DNA of 64,000 bases from Saccharothrix sp. S26 (lineage in GTDB: Bacteria > Actinomycetota > Actinomycetes > Mycobacteriales > Pseudonocardiaceae): assembly GCF_021390395.1 (NCBI RefSeq), contig NZ_JAJUWT010000017.1:62001-126000 (forward strand), given 5' to 3'. Made by a program: the position numbers and the translations under genes. Each line of letters begins with the position of its first letter. Positions within the stretch are counted from its first letter, which is position 1. Below are positions 8,283-17,718 of this stretch, piece by piece. Under the pieces are notes generated by a model. That model ran no database searches, had not been told where the DNA came from, and saw nothing but the letters and a program-made list of their open reading frames with translations.

Positions 8283-10427
8283 GTGAATCGACTGGGACGG
8301 CTCATGGCTCGCCGTGGCCGGACCGTGATCGCCCTGTGGATCGCCCTCGCCGCGGGGTCCGCCGCCCTGCTGCCCTCCCTGGTCGACGCCGTGGCCCCGG
8401 TGTCGATCAGCGCGGCGGGCACCGAGTCCGACCACGCCGGGGAGCTGATCACCGAGAAGTTCCCGCGCCTGGGCGACGAGCAGTTCATGCTCGCCTTCGA
8501 CTCGCCCGAGTGGCCCGCCGCCGACCCGCGCTACCAGCGGGTCGTCCAGGAGGCGGCCCGTGCCGTCACGGCCAGGCCGGAGGTCGGCTCGGTGGTGGGC
8601 CTCCCGGTCACCGACCGGCAGGACCCGCGCCACAGCTACCTCGCGATCGGGGTCGCCGGGGACGACCGCGAGCGGCAACGGCTGTCCCGGGAGCTGAGCG
8701 CCGTCGCACGGCAGGCCGTCGACCGGGCCGGCGGTGGTCACGTGACCGTCGGCGTGGTGGGCGTGACGCCGGTGCTGGACGAGATGGTCCGCGGCGAGAC
8801 CTCCGCGCTGTGGCGCATCGAGGTCGTCGCGGTGCCGCTGGCGGCGGCCGTCCTCGTGGTCGGGCTGGGCACGGTCGGCGCGGCCGCGGTGCCGTTGCTG
8901 GTCGCCGGCGCGGGCGTGCTGGTCGGGCTGGGCGCGCTGGCCCTGCTCGGCCTGGTGACCGCGGTCGACGTCACGATGCTGGTCGCGATGACGACCGTGG
9001 GGTTCGGCCTCGGGCTGGACTACTCGGTGCTGATCCTGCTGCGCTACCGCCGCGCCCGCGCCCGGGGCGCGACCCCGCACGACGCGGCGGTGGAGTCGGT
9101 CGCCACCGCCGGCGTCACGGTCGCGTGGTGCGCCCTGGCCATCGCGGTCGCCGCGAGCGTCCTGTTCTCCATCGAGGTCACCGCCGTGCGGACCTGCGCG
9201 GCGGGCGCGCTGCTGGCGACCGCGGCGGCGCTGGCCGCGGCGCTGACCCTGCCGCCGGCCGTGCTGCCCCGGCTGGACCGGCTGCTGGGCCGGGGCCGGG
9301 TGCGGCCGCAGCGCGCCGCGGGCCTGGGCTGGGAGCGTTGGGCCCGCCACCTCATGCGCCACCCGTGGCGTTACGCCGTCGGCAGCGGGCTGGTGCTGGT
9401 CGTGATGGCCGTGCCGCTGCTGGGCATCCAGTTCGGCCTGCGCCTGGACCGCGACCTGCTGGCGCACTCCAGCACGGGCCAGGGCGCGGCCCGGATGGAG
9501 GGCGACGAGCTGGCCAACACGGTCGCGCTCGCGCTGCCGCACGACCCGCAGGCCGGACCCGCCGACGTCTACGCGCTCATGAGCGCGTTGCGCGACGACC
9601 CGCGCGTCTCCGCCGTCGTCCCCCTCGACAACGGCCGCGACCTGACCGTGCTGATGGTGGGGCAGCGCGACCCCATCGACAGCCCGGCCGCCGCGCGGCT
9701 GGTCCGCGACATCCGCGAGAACCTCGGGCCGCGGCTGCTGCCCGAGGGGCAGAAGCTGTACGCGACCGGGCCGAGCGCGATCATCACCGACCTCACCGCG
9801 GCGATCGCCGGCCGGTTCGGGCACGTCGTGGCCCTGGTCCTGGCCTGCTCGTTCGTGTTGTTGCTGCTGGTGTTCCGCAGCCTGCTCATCCCGCTCAAGG
9901 CCATCGCGATGAACCTGCTCGCGCTCGGCGCGGCCTTCGGGCTGCTGGCGCTGGTCACCGACCACGTCGGGGGCGGCCTGGTCAACGCGCTGCTACCGGT
10001 GGCGATCTTCACGGTCGTGTTCGGCCTGTCGATGGACTACGAGGTCTTCCTGGTGCACCGCATGGCCGAGCACTACCGCGCCACCGGTGACAACGAGGCC
10101 GCCGTCGCCCACGGGCTGCGGCACACCGCGCAACCGATCACGCTGGCCGCCGCCGTCATGGTGGTCGCGCTGCTGGGCCTGTGCTTCACGCCCCGGCCGG
10201 ACCTGCGGCAGGTCGGCTTCACCGCGATCGCCGCCATCGTCCTCGACGCCACCGTGATCCGGCTCGTGCTCGTCCCCGCCCTGATGCGGCTGTTCGGCCA
10301 CCGCAACTGGTGGCTGCCCGCCCCGCTCGCCCGGCTGCTGCCACCCGCGCCGGCCGCGCCCGCCCTCCCACCGCCCGCACCGTCGCCCGAAGCGCACCGC
10401 TCGGAACAACAGGAGGTCACATCATGA
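8283..10427 (+). CDS. MMPL/RND-family lipid or metabolite exporter
   Basis: Inner-membrane proton-driven exporter of the mycobacterial MmpL type, 714 aa from GTG 8283. That start is preferred over GTG 8196 because GGGGAG lies 4 nt before it and the first helix (TVIALWIALAAGSAALLP) follows closely. The protein has two repeats of one helix, a large external loop and five helices. The proton-relay region is seen as GFGLGLDYSVLILLRYR in the first half and GLSMDYEVFLVHRM in the second. The C-terminal tail is Pro/Ala-rich. It overlaps the next gene by 4 bp (ATGA) and is head to head with the prenyl synthase fusion, which suggests export of an isoprenoid lipid (inference). Confidence 0.88.
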   Translation: MNRLGRLMARRGRTVIALWIALAAGSAALLPSLVDAVAPVSISAAGTESDHAGELITEKFPRLGDEQFMLAFDSPEWPAADPRYQRVVQEAARAVTARPEVGSVVGLPVTDRQDPRHSYLAIGVAGDDRERQRLSRELSAVARQAVDRAGGGHVTVGVVGVTPVLDEMVRGETSALWRIEVVAVPLAAAVLVVGLGTVGAAAVPLLVAGAGVLVGLGALALLGLVTAVDVTMLVAMTTVGFGLGLDYSVLILLRYRRARARGATPHDAAVESVATAGVTVAWCALAIAVAASVLFSIEVTAVRTCAAGALLATAAALAAALTLPPAVLPRLDRLLGRGRVRPQRAAGLGWERWARHLMRHPWRYAVGSGLVLVVMAVPLLGIQFGLRLDRDLLAHSSTGQGAARMEGDELANTVALALPHDPQAGPADVYALMSALRDDPRVSAVVPLDNGRDLTVLMVGQRDPIDSPAAARLVRDIRENLGPRLLPEGQKLYATGPSAIITDLTAAIAGRFGHVVALVLACSFVLLLLVFRSLLIPLKAIAMNLLALGAAFGLLALVTDHVGGGLVNALLPVAIFTVVFGLSMDYEVFLVHRMAEHYRATGDNEAAVAHGLRHTAQPITLAAAVMVVALLGLCFTPRPDLRQVGFTAIAAIVLDATVIRLVLVPALMRLFGHRNWWLPAPLARLLPPAPAAPALPPPAPSPEAHRSEQQEVTS

Positions 10428-11038
10428 CGAATCCCGCCACGGTGAGGTGGATCCGCCACACCGCGCTGGCCGCGGGCGCCGCCGCGGTCGTGTTCGGCGT
10501 CGTGCCCGCGCCGGCCGCGACCGGTCGGGAACCGCAGGGGACGACCGGGCAGGCGCGGACCACGGCCGGACCGGCGTGCATGGTGGAGGTGCCCGAGGCG
10601 CAGCCGATCGTCTTCGAGCCGGCCGTGCGCAGCACGCCCGCCAAGGTCACCACCCAGGGGACCTACAAGCTGACCGACTGCATCAAGGACGACGGCTCGC
10701 CCGCCACCCACCGCTCCGGCGTGCTGTCGTTCTCGGGCTCCTCCACGGCCAGTTGCACGCGGGCCGAGGCGATCGAGGGCACCGCCACGATCACCTGGCG
10801 CGGGATCGACGGAGCCCTGCTCGGCACGTCCACCATCGCCCCGATCGTCGACGCCGTCGACGGTGACAGCCCTCCGTCGAGCGCCATCGCCGGCCGCATC
10901 GTGAAGGGACGCATGCTCGGCCTGTACGTCGGCGGCGTGCTGTTCGCGCACAACGACACCGACCGCTGCGCGACCGAGGGCCTGGAGGAGGTCTGGGGCA
11001 CCGGCAAGGTCTTCTTCCCCGACCAGCCGCAGCGCTGA
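10424..11038 (+). CDS. Small secreted protein coupled to the MMPL exporter
   Basis: 204 aa, starting at ATG 10424 behind a strong AGGAGGT and overlapping the MMPL stop by 4 bp, so the two are translationally coupled. The leader WIRHTALAAGAAAVVFGVV ends near PAPAATG. The mature part carries four Cys (ACMVEV, TDCIKD, SCTRAE, DRCATE), giving a likely two-disulfide beta-sandwich. I do not recognise the family, but the layout (strands with GTYKLTDC, TATITWRG, GRMLGLYVGG) is like short exported lipid-binding or structural proteins of actinomycetes. Possibly a periplasmic/extracellular partner of the exporter. Confidence 0.75.
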   Translation: MTNPATVRWIRHTALAAGAAAVVFGVVPAPAATGREPQGTTGQARTTAGPACMVEVPEAQPIVFEPAVRSTPAKVTTQGTYKLTDCIKDDGSPATHRSGVLSFSGSSTASCTRAEAIEGTATITWRGIDGALLGTSTIAPIVDAVDGDSPPSSAIAGRIVKGRMLGLYVGGVLFAHNDTDRCATEGLEEVWGTGKVFFPDQPQR

Positions 11039-11064
11039 CCGGCGACGACACCACCGCGCGTGGC

Positions 11065-13968
11065 TCACGCGTGCTGGTGGGTGACTCCCAGGCCGGCCCG
11101 CGCGCGGTCCTGCTCGTCCTGGTCACCGGTCTCGGCGGCGATGCGCAGGGCGGCGGCGTGCGCGGCGCGGGCCTCGTCGGGTCGACCGGCGGTCCGCAGG
11201 GCTTCGCCGAGGCCGTTGAGGGCGCTCGCCTCCCCGTATCGGTGACCGAGGTCGCGGAACGTCTCCAAGGCGGACGTGTAGCAGTCGTGCGCCCGGGACC
11301 AGTCGCCGAGCCGCAGGTGCACGTTGCCCAGGTTGCTCAAGGTGACCGCCACGCCGTAGCTGTGGTCCAGGCGCTGGAACAGCTCCAGGGCCCGGGTGAG
11401 GTGCCCGACCGCGTCCGGGTGGCGACCCAGGCTCGCGCACACGTCGCCGAGGTTGGCCAGCGCGATGGCCTGGCCCGCCGCGTCGTCGAGTCGCCCGAAC
11501 AGCTCCAGCGCGCGTTCCAGGTACTCGACCGCGCCGGCGTGGTGACCGGGACGGCTGTGCGCGTTGCCGAGGTTGAGCAGCGCCGCCGCCTCCCCGTAGC
11601 GGTTGCCCAGCCGCTGCTGGAGGGACAGCGCCTCCAGGTGGAGTGACGCGGCGTCCTCGTGCGCGCCGAGCCGTTCCTGGACGATGCCGAGGTTGGACAG
11701 CGCCCGTGCGGCGCCGTAGTGGTCACCGGTCCGCCGGTGCAGCTCGATCGCCTCGCGCAGGTGTTCGGCCGCCTGCTCGTAGTCGCCGAGGATCCGGCGC
11801 AACGCGCCGAGGTTGGTCGACGCCGAGGCCAGCATGGCGTCGTCACCGGCCCGCCGGGCGGCCCGGGACGCGCACTCGTGGATGGCCGACGCGTCCGCGT
11901 AGTGGCCGCCCTCCAGGTACCGGTACAGCGTGTTCGCCAGGTCGACCGCGCGGCCGGGCCGGTCCTCGCGCTCGGCGAAGCGGCACAGGGCGACGAGCGT
12001 GGGCCGTTCGGCGTCGAGCCAGGCCCGCGCGGCGTCGGCGGCGAACGGCGGCGGCAGCGTCACGGGCACGGCGGGCCGGTAGGGGCGGTCGGCCGGGTAG
12101 AGCAGGTCCATCGCGGACGACGCGGCGGCCAGGTGGTGGGCGAGCAACCGCTCGACGGCGGCGCGCCGCTCCGGCTCCGGGTCGTGCTCGCGGGCGAGCT
12201 CCTCGGCGTAGGCGCGCAGCAGGTCGTGCACGGCGAACCGGCCACCGGGCGTCGGCCGCACGAGGTGGTTGCGCGACAACGCCTCCAGCGTCGCGCGCGC
12301 GGAGTCCGGGTCGCCGTCGGTGAGGGCGGCGAGCGCGAACGGCGTCACGTCGGGCCCGGGGTGCAGCCCCAACCGCCGGAACGCCGTCGCGACCTCCGGC
12401 CGCAACTGCAAGTAGGACCACGAGAACACGGTCCGCACGGCGGCGCGCACGTCGTCGCCGACGTCGAGCACGCGCAGCCGGCGGCGGCGGTCGGCCAGCT
12501 CGCCGGTCAGCTCGGCCAGCGGGCTGGTCGGCCGGGACACCGCCAACTCGGCGGCGACGCGCAGCGCCAACGGCAACCGGCCGCACCGCGCGGCCAGCTC
12601 CACCGCGGCCGCGGGTTCCCGGCGCACCCGCTCGCCGATCAACGCGCGCAGCAGCGCCACCGCGTCCGGCTCCGGCAGCAGGTCCACGTCCAGCCGGTGC
12701 GCGCCGTGCAGCGCGACCAGGCCCGCGAGGCTGTTGCGGCTGGTCACCAGCACCAGGCAGCCCGGCGTGCCGGGCAGCAGCGGCCGCACCTGCTCGACGG
12801 TGGCGGCGTTGTCGAGCACGACCAGCACCCGCCGGTCGGCCAGCTCGGCGCGGTACCGCGCGGCGCGTTGGTCGGCGTCGACCGGGACGTCCGCGCCGGT
12901 CACGCCCAGGCCGTCCAGCAGGCGGCTCAACGCGTCCTGCGCCGCCACCGGCGACCGGGCGTCGTAACCACGCAGGTCCACGTGCAGCTGACCGTCGGGG
13001 AAGTCCGACCGGATCCGGTGCGCCCAGTGCAGCGCGAGCGCCGTCTTGCCCACGCCGGCCGTGCCGGACACCACGACGATCCGCACGCCGCTGCGCTCGG
13101 CCGCCGCCACCCGGTCGAGCTCGGCCAGCTCCGCTCGGCGGCCGGTGAAACCGACCACGTCCCCGGGCAGCTGGTTGACGCCCGGTGGTGATGGCGGGGG
13201 TCCGGCGGGGCTCTCGACGGGTGCTTCTTCGAGCGCGTCGAGGTAGGCGGCGGTCAGCTCGGGGCCGGGGCCGACGCCCAGCTCCTCCGTCAGGTGCCGC
13301 CGCACGGTGTTGTAGGTGCCGAACGCCCGATCCCGCTGACCCGACGCGGTGTACGCGCGGATGAGCAACGCGTGCATCGCCTCGTCCAGCCCGTGCGCGG
13401 CGACGTACTCGACGAGCGCGGGCAGCACGTCGCGCGCCGCGCCGGCCTCGATCATCACCTCGGCGTGCCGGGCCAGCGCGGCCCGGTGCTCCCCGGCCAG
13501 CGTCACGACGCCGGGGTGGTCGGCCAGCACCGGCACGTCGGCCAGCGGACGTCCGCGCCACAACGCCAGCGCCTGGCCCAGCAGGTCGGCGGCGCGCGTG
13601 GGGTCCGTCGCGCGGCACGAGTCGGCGCGGGCGACCAGCGAGCGGAACCGGACCAGGTCGACCGCGTCCGCGGGCAGGCTCAACGCGTACCCGTCGTCCA
13701 CGGCGGGCAGGGTCGTGCTCGGCGCGCGGGGGCCGCGGCCGGGTTCCAGCAGTTGCCGCAGGTGCTTGACGTGGGTGTGCAGGACGTTGGTCGCGCTGGG
13801 CGGCGGGCGTTCACCCCACAGCGCGTCGACCAGTTCGGCCCGCGTCACCGGCTTGCCGTGGGCCAGGGCCAGCAGGCCGAGCACGGCTCGACGACCGGCC
13901 GGGCCGAGCGCCAGCGCGGCGCCGTCACGCCAGGCCCGCAGAGGACCGAGCACCTGGACGACCAGCAC
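11065..13968 (-). CDS. AfsR/SARP-type transcriptional regulator with NB-ARC and TPR domains
   Basis: Large cytoplasmic activator of 967 aa. The GTG at 13968 is the natural start: the protein then begins VLVVQVLGPLRAW, as SARPs do, with a G-rich ribosome site upstream. Domains in order: OmpR-type winged helix (about 5-95, LLALAHGKPVTRAELVDALW), bacterial transcriptional activation domain (100-245), NB-ARC ATPase (270-540) with Walker A GTAGVGKTAL, VLVVLDNA as Walker B and GRLPLALRVAAE, then TPR repeats (690-960; NLGNVHLRLGDW, NLGDVCASLGRH). Such regulators drive secondary metabolism or development on an ATP-dependent signal. It is monocistronic and convergent with the secreted protein gene; its targets are not evident. 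Confidence 0.92.
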   Translation of the reverse strand: MLVVQVLGPLRAWRDGAALALGPAGRRAVLGLLALAHGKPVTRAELVDALWGERPPPSATNVLHTHVKHLRQLLEPGRGPRAPSTTLPAVDDGYALSLPADAVDLVRFRSLVARADSCRATDPTRAADLLGQALALWRGRPLADVPVLADHPGVVTLAGEHRAALARHAEVMIEAGAARDVLPALVEYVAAHGLDEAMHALLIRAYTASGQRDRAFGTYNTVRRHLTEELGVGPGPELTAAYLDALEEAPVESPAGPPPSPPGVNQLPGDVVGFTGRRAELAELDRVAAAERSGVRIVVVSGTAGVGKTALALHWAHRIRSDFPDGQLHVDLRGYDARSPVAAQDALSRLLDGLGVTGADVPVDADQRAARYRAELADRRVLVVLDNAATVEQVRPLLPGTPGCLVLVTSRNSLAGLVALHGAHRLDVDLLPEPDAVALLRALIGERVRREPAAAVELAARCGRLPLALRVAAELAVSRPTSPLAELTGELADRRRRLRVLDVGDDVRAAVRTVFSWSYLQLRPEVATAFRRLGLHPGPDVTPFALAALTDGDPDSARATLEALSRNHLVRPTPGGRFAVHDLLRAYAEELAREHDPEPERRAAVERLLAHHLAAASSAMDLLYPADRPYRPAVPVTLPPPFAADAARAWLDAERPTLVALCRFAEREDRPGRAVDLANTLYRYLEGGHYADASAIHECASRAARRAGDDAMLASASTNLGALRRILGDYEQAAEHLREAIELHRRTGDHYGAARALSNLGIVQERLGAHEDAASLHLEALSLQQRLGNRYGEAAALLNLGNAHSRPGHHAGAVEYLERALELFGRLDDAAGQAIALANLGDVCASLGRHPDAVGHLTRALELFQRLDHSYGVAVTLSNLGNVHLRLGDWSRAHDCYTSALETFRDLGHRYGEASALNGLGEALRTAGRPDEARAAHAAALRIAAETGDQDEQDRARAGLGVTHQHA

Positions 13969-14164
13969 GCACGACCCCCATCGTGCCGCTCGACGCGGCG
14001 GGACTGCGAAGGCTCCATGCTGGCACGCCGTCCAGAGCCGCTCCAGCCGCCATCCAGACGATTTCCCTGGCGGCTCAAGGAACTCCGCGACCTCGGCTGA
14101 TCTTGCCGGCCGGGGTCCGCGGCAGGCGGCGCGGAGTCGAGCACCGCGGCCCCGCCAACCGCCC

Positions 14165-14635
14165 GGGGCGGTGCGGTTCATCCTCGCCGAGCCCGGCACG
14201 GTCACCGGCGTGACCCTGCCGGAGGCGCTGGACCCGGCCGTGTCGCTCACCACCACCGCCGAGCCCGGCACCGAGGTCCCGCCGCCCTGGCCCGCTACCG
14301 GGCGTGGTACCTGGACCTGCGCGCCCCGTTCCTGGCTGTTCCCGGACCTGTCGCAGGAGGAGGCGTCCCGACTCGTCGACGAGGCCCAGCTGAGCCTCAA
14401 AGCCGACTGCGCGGCCCAGGGCGTGATGATCGGCGAGTTCCACGACGGCCCACCACCCAAGCCCGGCCTGTGGAACCCGCACTCCCGCCCGCCGCGCAGC
14501 CCGGTGCCGATGCCGGCGATCCGGTCGTTGGTGTCCACGGACTTCCCGTTCCTGCGCGACGACCCGGCCTTCGTCGCCGCCGGTTTCGGCCTGACGCCCG
14601 CTCCGCAACCCGTGGGGCACGCGACGCGCCGCTGA
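14165..14635 (+). pseudogene. Frameshifted, N-terminally truncated DUF6875-like gene
   Basis: The last third (about 14330-14600) reads well: FPDLSQEEASRLVDEAQ, GVMIGEFHD, GLWNPHSRPPRSPVPMPAIR, STDFPFLRDDP. This is the order I know from actinobacterial DUF6875 proteins (family name from memory). Upstream, AVRFILAEPGTVTGVTLPEA is in the same frame. Between them the sensible sequence ALARYRAWYLDLRAPFLAV lies in another frame, so two compensating single-base shifts are present near 14280 and 14335. No N-terminal part with the expected CPFV segment is found and no start codon with ribosome site. It is probably decayed; two indel errors in the assembly are the alternative. Confidence 0.6.
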
Positions 14636-14650
14636 GCACCCGGCAACGAA

Positions 14651-14702
14651 CTCACGGGGTGCCGCCCACCCGATCGAACGGCGAGGGGCGGCACCCCGTG
14701 AG
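14651..14702. terminator. Long bidirectional hairpin terminator
   Basis: Perfect 17-bp arms CTCACGGGGTGCCGCCC and GGGCGGCACCCCGTGAG enclose an 18-nt loop. The hairpin sits between the convergent DUF6875-like remnant and the SGNH esterase gene, 10 nt after the latter's stop. Confidence 0.8.
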
Positions 14703-14712
14703 GTGCGGTGCG

Positions 14713-16002
14713 TCAGGTGCGCTGGCGGGTGAACCGCTGGTTGGGGCTGCCGTTGTAGGTCCACTGGGAGATCCGCGCCCCGTCCGCGGTCGAGCGCTCC
14801 CACACGTCCATGGCCAGCCCGGACTGCCGGTTGACCAGGCTGATCACGTCGCCCCCGTGCTCGACCACGCGCCACTGCTGGCTCGTGGCGCCGGTGTCGG
14901 GCTGCTGGGTGATGTCCGCGCCGTTGGCGTTGCCCGAGACCTGGAGGACCAGGCCGCTGTGCCGCGCCTTGATGCGGACGTAGCCGTCACCGGAGTCGAG
15001 GAACTCGAACTGCTGGTTGGTCCGGCCGTTCGGCGCCCACTGGACGAGCCGGGCCCCGGCCGCGGTGGACGCCTCGTTGATGTCGGCGGCCTTGCCGCTG
15101 TGCTGCGCGACCAGGCTGTAGGAGCTCGAGACCTGGCGCAACGAAGAGGCCAGGCCGATGCCCTGCTCCCGCAGCGCCGCGGCGACGACCTCGGCGATGC
15201 GGGCCGCACCGGCGGCTTCGAAGTGGGTGTGGTCGTTGCAGAAGAACGCGCCGACCGCACCCTGGCTGTAGTCGCCGTTGTTGGGGCACAGGCGCAGCGA
15301 GTTGTACAGCGCGACGCTGCGCTGGTGCAGGTCGATGACCGGCACCTGGTCGGCCTGGGCCTGCGCGATCGTCTCGGACACGAACCCGCGGTTGCCCACG
15401 GCGGTCGAGCCCGAGCAGCGGATCGCCGCCACCGGCGTGACGTAGATCGGCTTCACACCGCGGGCCTTGGCCTCGCGGCCCATGGTGGACAGCAGTTCCC
15501 GGTACCGGGCGGTGCCGACGTGGCGCGGGCAGTTCGAGTCGCCGTCGTTGATGCCGAACTGGATGATCAGCCAGTCGCCCGCCTGCATCCCGCCGCTCGC
15601 CAGCATGTCCGCCCAACGCGAGGCGTACGTGCGGGGGCTGACCACGCACTCGCCGGCGGAGTCCTTGGTGCTCTTGACGTTCGACTCGTACAGCCAGGTC
15701 TGGATGCTGCGCCCGCCCACGGCGTTGTTGACGACGGTGACGTCGTCGTTGAACAGCCGGTCGAACTCGCGACCCCAGCCCACCGGGCACGTGCTGTTGC
15801 CGTTCGCCATGGTGGAGTCACCGGCCAACCACACCTTGAACGGGGCGAGGGCGGCGGCCGCCCCCGAGTCGGCCTGCGGTGCGGCGCACGGCGCGGGCGC
15901 GGGCACGGCCTGCGCCGGTCCGACCGGCAGCACGACCGCCGTCACCGCGGCGAACAACGCCGCCGCGACCGCCAGGTACCGGTTCCGTGAAGATGTCCTC
16001 AT
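14713..16002 (-). CDS. Secreted SGNH rhamnogalacturonan acetylesterase (CE12-like) with ricin-type module
   Basis: Extracellular esterase of 429 aa that should remove acetyl groups from pectic rhamnogalacturonan. ATG 16002 has AGGGAG 5 nt upstream. The signal peptide runs to about residue 32 (VGPAQA). The SGNH catalytic domain (about 50-275) shows block I WLAGDSTMA with the Ser nucleophile, block III IIQFGINDGD, and block V NDHTHF supplying Asp and His. Residues 285-429 form a ricin-like binding module with HSGKAADI, HSGLVLQV and QSGLAMDV repeats. It follows the next CE12-like gene by only 37 bp on the same strand, so they are probably co-transcribed, and the PL11 lyase nearby supports the pectin assignment. 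Confidence 0.87.
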   Translation of the reverse strand: MRTSSRNRYLAVAAALFAAVTAVVLPVGPAQAVPAPAPCAAPQADSGAAAALAPFKVWLAGDSTMANGNSTCPVGWGREFDRLFNDDVTVVNNAVGGRSIQTWLYESNVKSTKDSAGECVVSPRTYASRWADMLASGGMQAGDWLIIQFGINDGDSNCPRHVGTARYRELLSTMGREAKARGVKPIYVTPVAAIRCSGSTAVGNRGFVSETIAQAQADQVPVIDLHQRSVALYNSLRLCPNNGDYSQGAVGAFFCNDHTHFEAAGAARIAEVVAAALREQGIGLASSLRQVSSSYSLVAQHSGKAADINEASTAAGARLVQWAPNGRTNQQFEFLDSGDGYVRIKARHSGLVLQVSGNANGADITQQPDTGATSQQWRVVEHGGDVISLVNRQSGLAMDVWERSTADGARISQWTYNGSPNQRFTRQRT

Positions 16003-16039
16003 TGACGCTCCCTGTCGTTTTCGGCGGAGTTCGCGTGTG

Positions 16040-17542
16040 TCAGCGGACCTGGGCGGACCCGATGACGCCCAGCCGGACGGCCTCGGTCAGCACCAGGCCC
16101 GCCATCTGCGCCGCGCCGTACTCGGAGAAGTGGGTGTTGTCGCCCGCTTCCCTGGTCAGGAAGAGCTGCTGGGACCCGGTGGTGCCCAGTTGCTGGACCA
16201 TGTTGGCCGACAGCGTGGTCAGGTCGATCAACGACGTGCCCTGCGCCCGTGCGACGGCCTTCATCTCGTTGGGCAGGTTCGTGCCGACCTCGTTGACGTG
16301 CCAGGCGGTCCCGGTGAGGCGCCCGGACGAGTCGAACAGCCGGCGGACCGGCGGCGTCACCAGCACCGGCGTGCCGCCCGCGGCGCGGACGTCGCGGACC
16401 ATGCGGGTGAGGTTGTCGCGGAACGCGGTGGCGCTGGTCTGCTTGTCGTTGTGGCCGACCTGGATCATGACCGTGTCGCCGGCCCGGGTCTGCGACCGCA
16501 CGGCGGGGAACAGCGCCGAGTTGGACAGCACCGAGCCGGAGCTCTCGCCGGAGTCGGCGTAGTTGGCCACCGACAGGCCCTCACGCAGCCGCGAGGGCAG
16601 CAACTGGCCCCAGCCGGTGTAGGGGGCGGTGGGCTGGTCGCACACCGTGGAGTCGCCGACCAGGAACAACGCCGGCGGCCTGACCTGCTTGACGGTGATC
16701 GCCGAGACGGCGGGGGAGCGGCCGTCGAACACGAGCGTCAACCCCGGCGTGCCGGTGCCGCCCTGGCCGGTCGGCTGCCCTTCGGGCACGCGCACGTTGA
16801 CGGTGACGACCCGGTCGGCGAACTGGCCCGCGCCGGTGTCGACGGCGTCGAGCACCCGGCGACGGGCCTCGGCGGTGATGCCGGTGTTGGCCGCGCGGGA
16901 CGAGCTGCCCAGCCGCACGGTCACGTCGTAGTGGCCCGGCGTCACGTCGTAGCGGCACGTGATCGGCGCGGTGCCGGTGCAACCGCCGGGCACCGGGTCG
17001 GTCGGCGTGGTGCCGAGCCGGACGAGCTGCCACTGCTGGTTCGTTCCGCCGTTGACGTCGTACTGGGACACGCGCGCTCCGTCGGCGGTCGAGCGCTCCC
17101 ATACGTCCAACGCCTTGCCGCTGTTGCGGTTGACGATCCGCACGTACCCGCTGTCGGTGTCCACCAAACTGAACTGCTGGTTGGCCGCGTTCTTGTCGGT
17201 CCACTGCACCACGTCCGCGCCGTTGGCCGTGGACGAACCCGACACGTCCACCACCTTGCCGCTGTAACGCGACTTGAGCCGGTAGTAACCGCCGCCGGAG
17301 TCGACGAACTGGAACTGCTGCGCCGGCGAATCGACCCGCGCCGACTGCACCACCGCGCCACCGTCCGCAGTGGACTGGACCTGCATCGCCTTGCCGCTGT
17401 GCCGGGCCACGAACACGTAGCTCGCCGCGGTGTCCACGGTGGCGGCCTGAGCCGACGGCGCGACGGGCGCGAGCGCCGCGACCGCGCCGACCACGAGCAC
17501 CAGTGCCGATCGCACGACCGCACCGCATGACGACAATGTCAT
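16040..17542 (-). CDS. Secreted rhamnogalacturonan acetylesterase with N-terminal ricin-type module
   Basis: Extracellular SGNH esterase, 500 aa, with the reverse domain order of its neighbour. ATG 17542 is chosen (AAAGG 7 nt upstream) over a GTG nine codons earlier. The signal peptide ends near APSAQA (about 33). Three ricin-like repeats (40-165; HSGKAMQV, YSGKVVDV, NSGKALDV) precede a small beta-sandwich (about 185-290, ITCRYDVTPGHYDV). That sandwich is typical of the N-terminal part of bacterial CE12 enzymes. The SGNH domain follows with FLVGDSTVC, MIQVGHND and DNTHFSEYGA as blocks I, III and V. Its ABC-like promoter is absent; instead a 14-bp palindrome overlaps a -35-like TTGACG upstream. 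Confidence 0.88.
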   Translation of the reverse strand: MTLSSCGAVVRSALVLVVGAVAALAPVAPSAQAATVDTAASYVFVARHSGKAMQVQSTADGGAVVQSARVDSPAQQFQFVDSGGGYYRLKSRYSGKVVDVSGSSTANGADVVQWTDKNAANQQFSLVDTDSGYVRIVNRNSGKALDVWERSTADGARVSQYDVNGGTNQQWQLVRLGTTPTDPVPGGCTGTAPITCRYDVTPGHYDVTVRLGSSSRAANTGITAEARRRVLDAVDTGAGQFADRVVTVNVRVPEGQPTGQGGTGTPGLTLVFDGRSPAVSAITVKQVRPPALFLVGDSTVCDQPTAPYTGWGQLLPSRLREGLSVANYADSGESSGSVLSNSALFPAVRSQTRAGDTVMIQVGHNDKQTSATAFRDNLTRMVRDVRAAGGTPVLVTPPVRRLFDSSGRLTGTAWHVNEVGTNLPNEMKAVARAQGTSLIDLTTLSANMVQQLGTTGSQQLFLTREAGDNTHFSEYGAAQMAGLVLTEAVRLGVIGSAQVR

Positions 17543-17605
17543 GTGCGTGCCTTTCAGCTGAGTGGGCACGGCGGCCGGGCCGCCGGGGCCGAGAGGATTT
17601 CTTCA

Positions 17606-17642
17606 GCCGAAGTGTCACGGCGCCTATCGTGACCGTCAACGG
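17606..17642 (-). promoter_or_regulatory. Candidate promoter and operator of the acetylesterase pair
   Basis: On the minus strand TTGACG and GACACT are spaced by 17 nt. The perfect inverted repeat GACCGTTGACGGTC (17642-17629) overlaps the -35, an arrangement fit for repression. A half copy, GTGACCGTTG, lies upstream at about 17659. The regulator is unknown. Confidence 0.35.
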
Positions 17643-17718
17643 TCGCATCTCGTATGGGGTGACCGTTGTCCGCGTTGGAGGAATGCGGAAAACCGCCCCC
17701 GTCCAGGCACGACGAAAA

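Noticed and set aside
11039-11064. Terminator between the secreted protein and AfsR-type gene
   Set aside because: Only 26 bp with no convincing inverted repeat.
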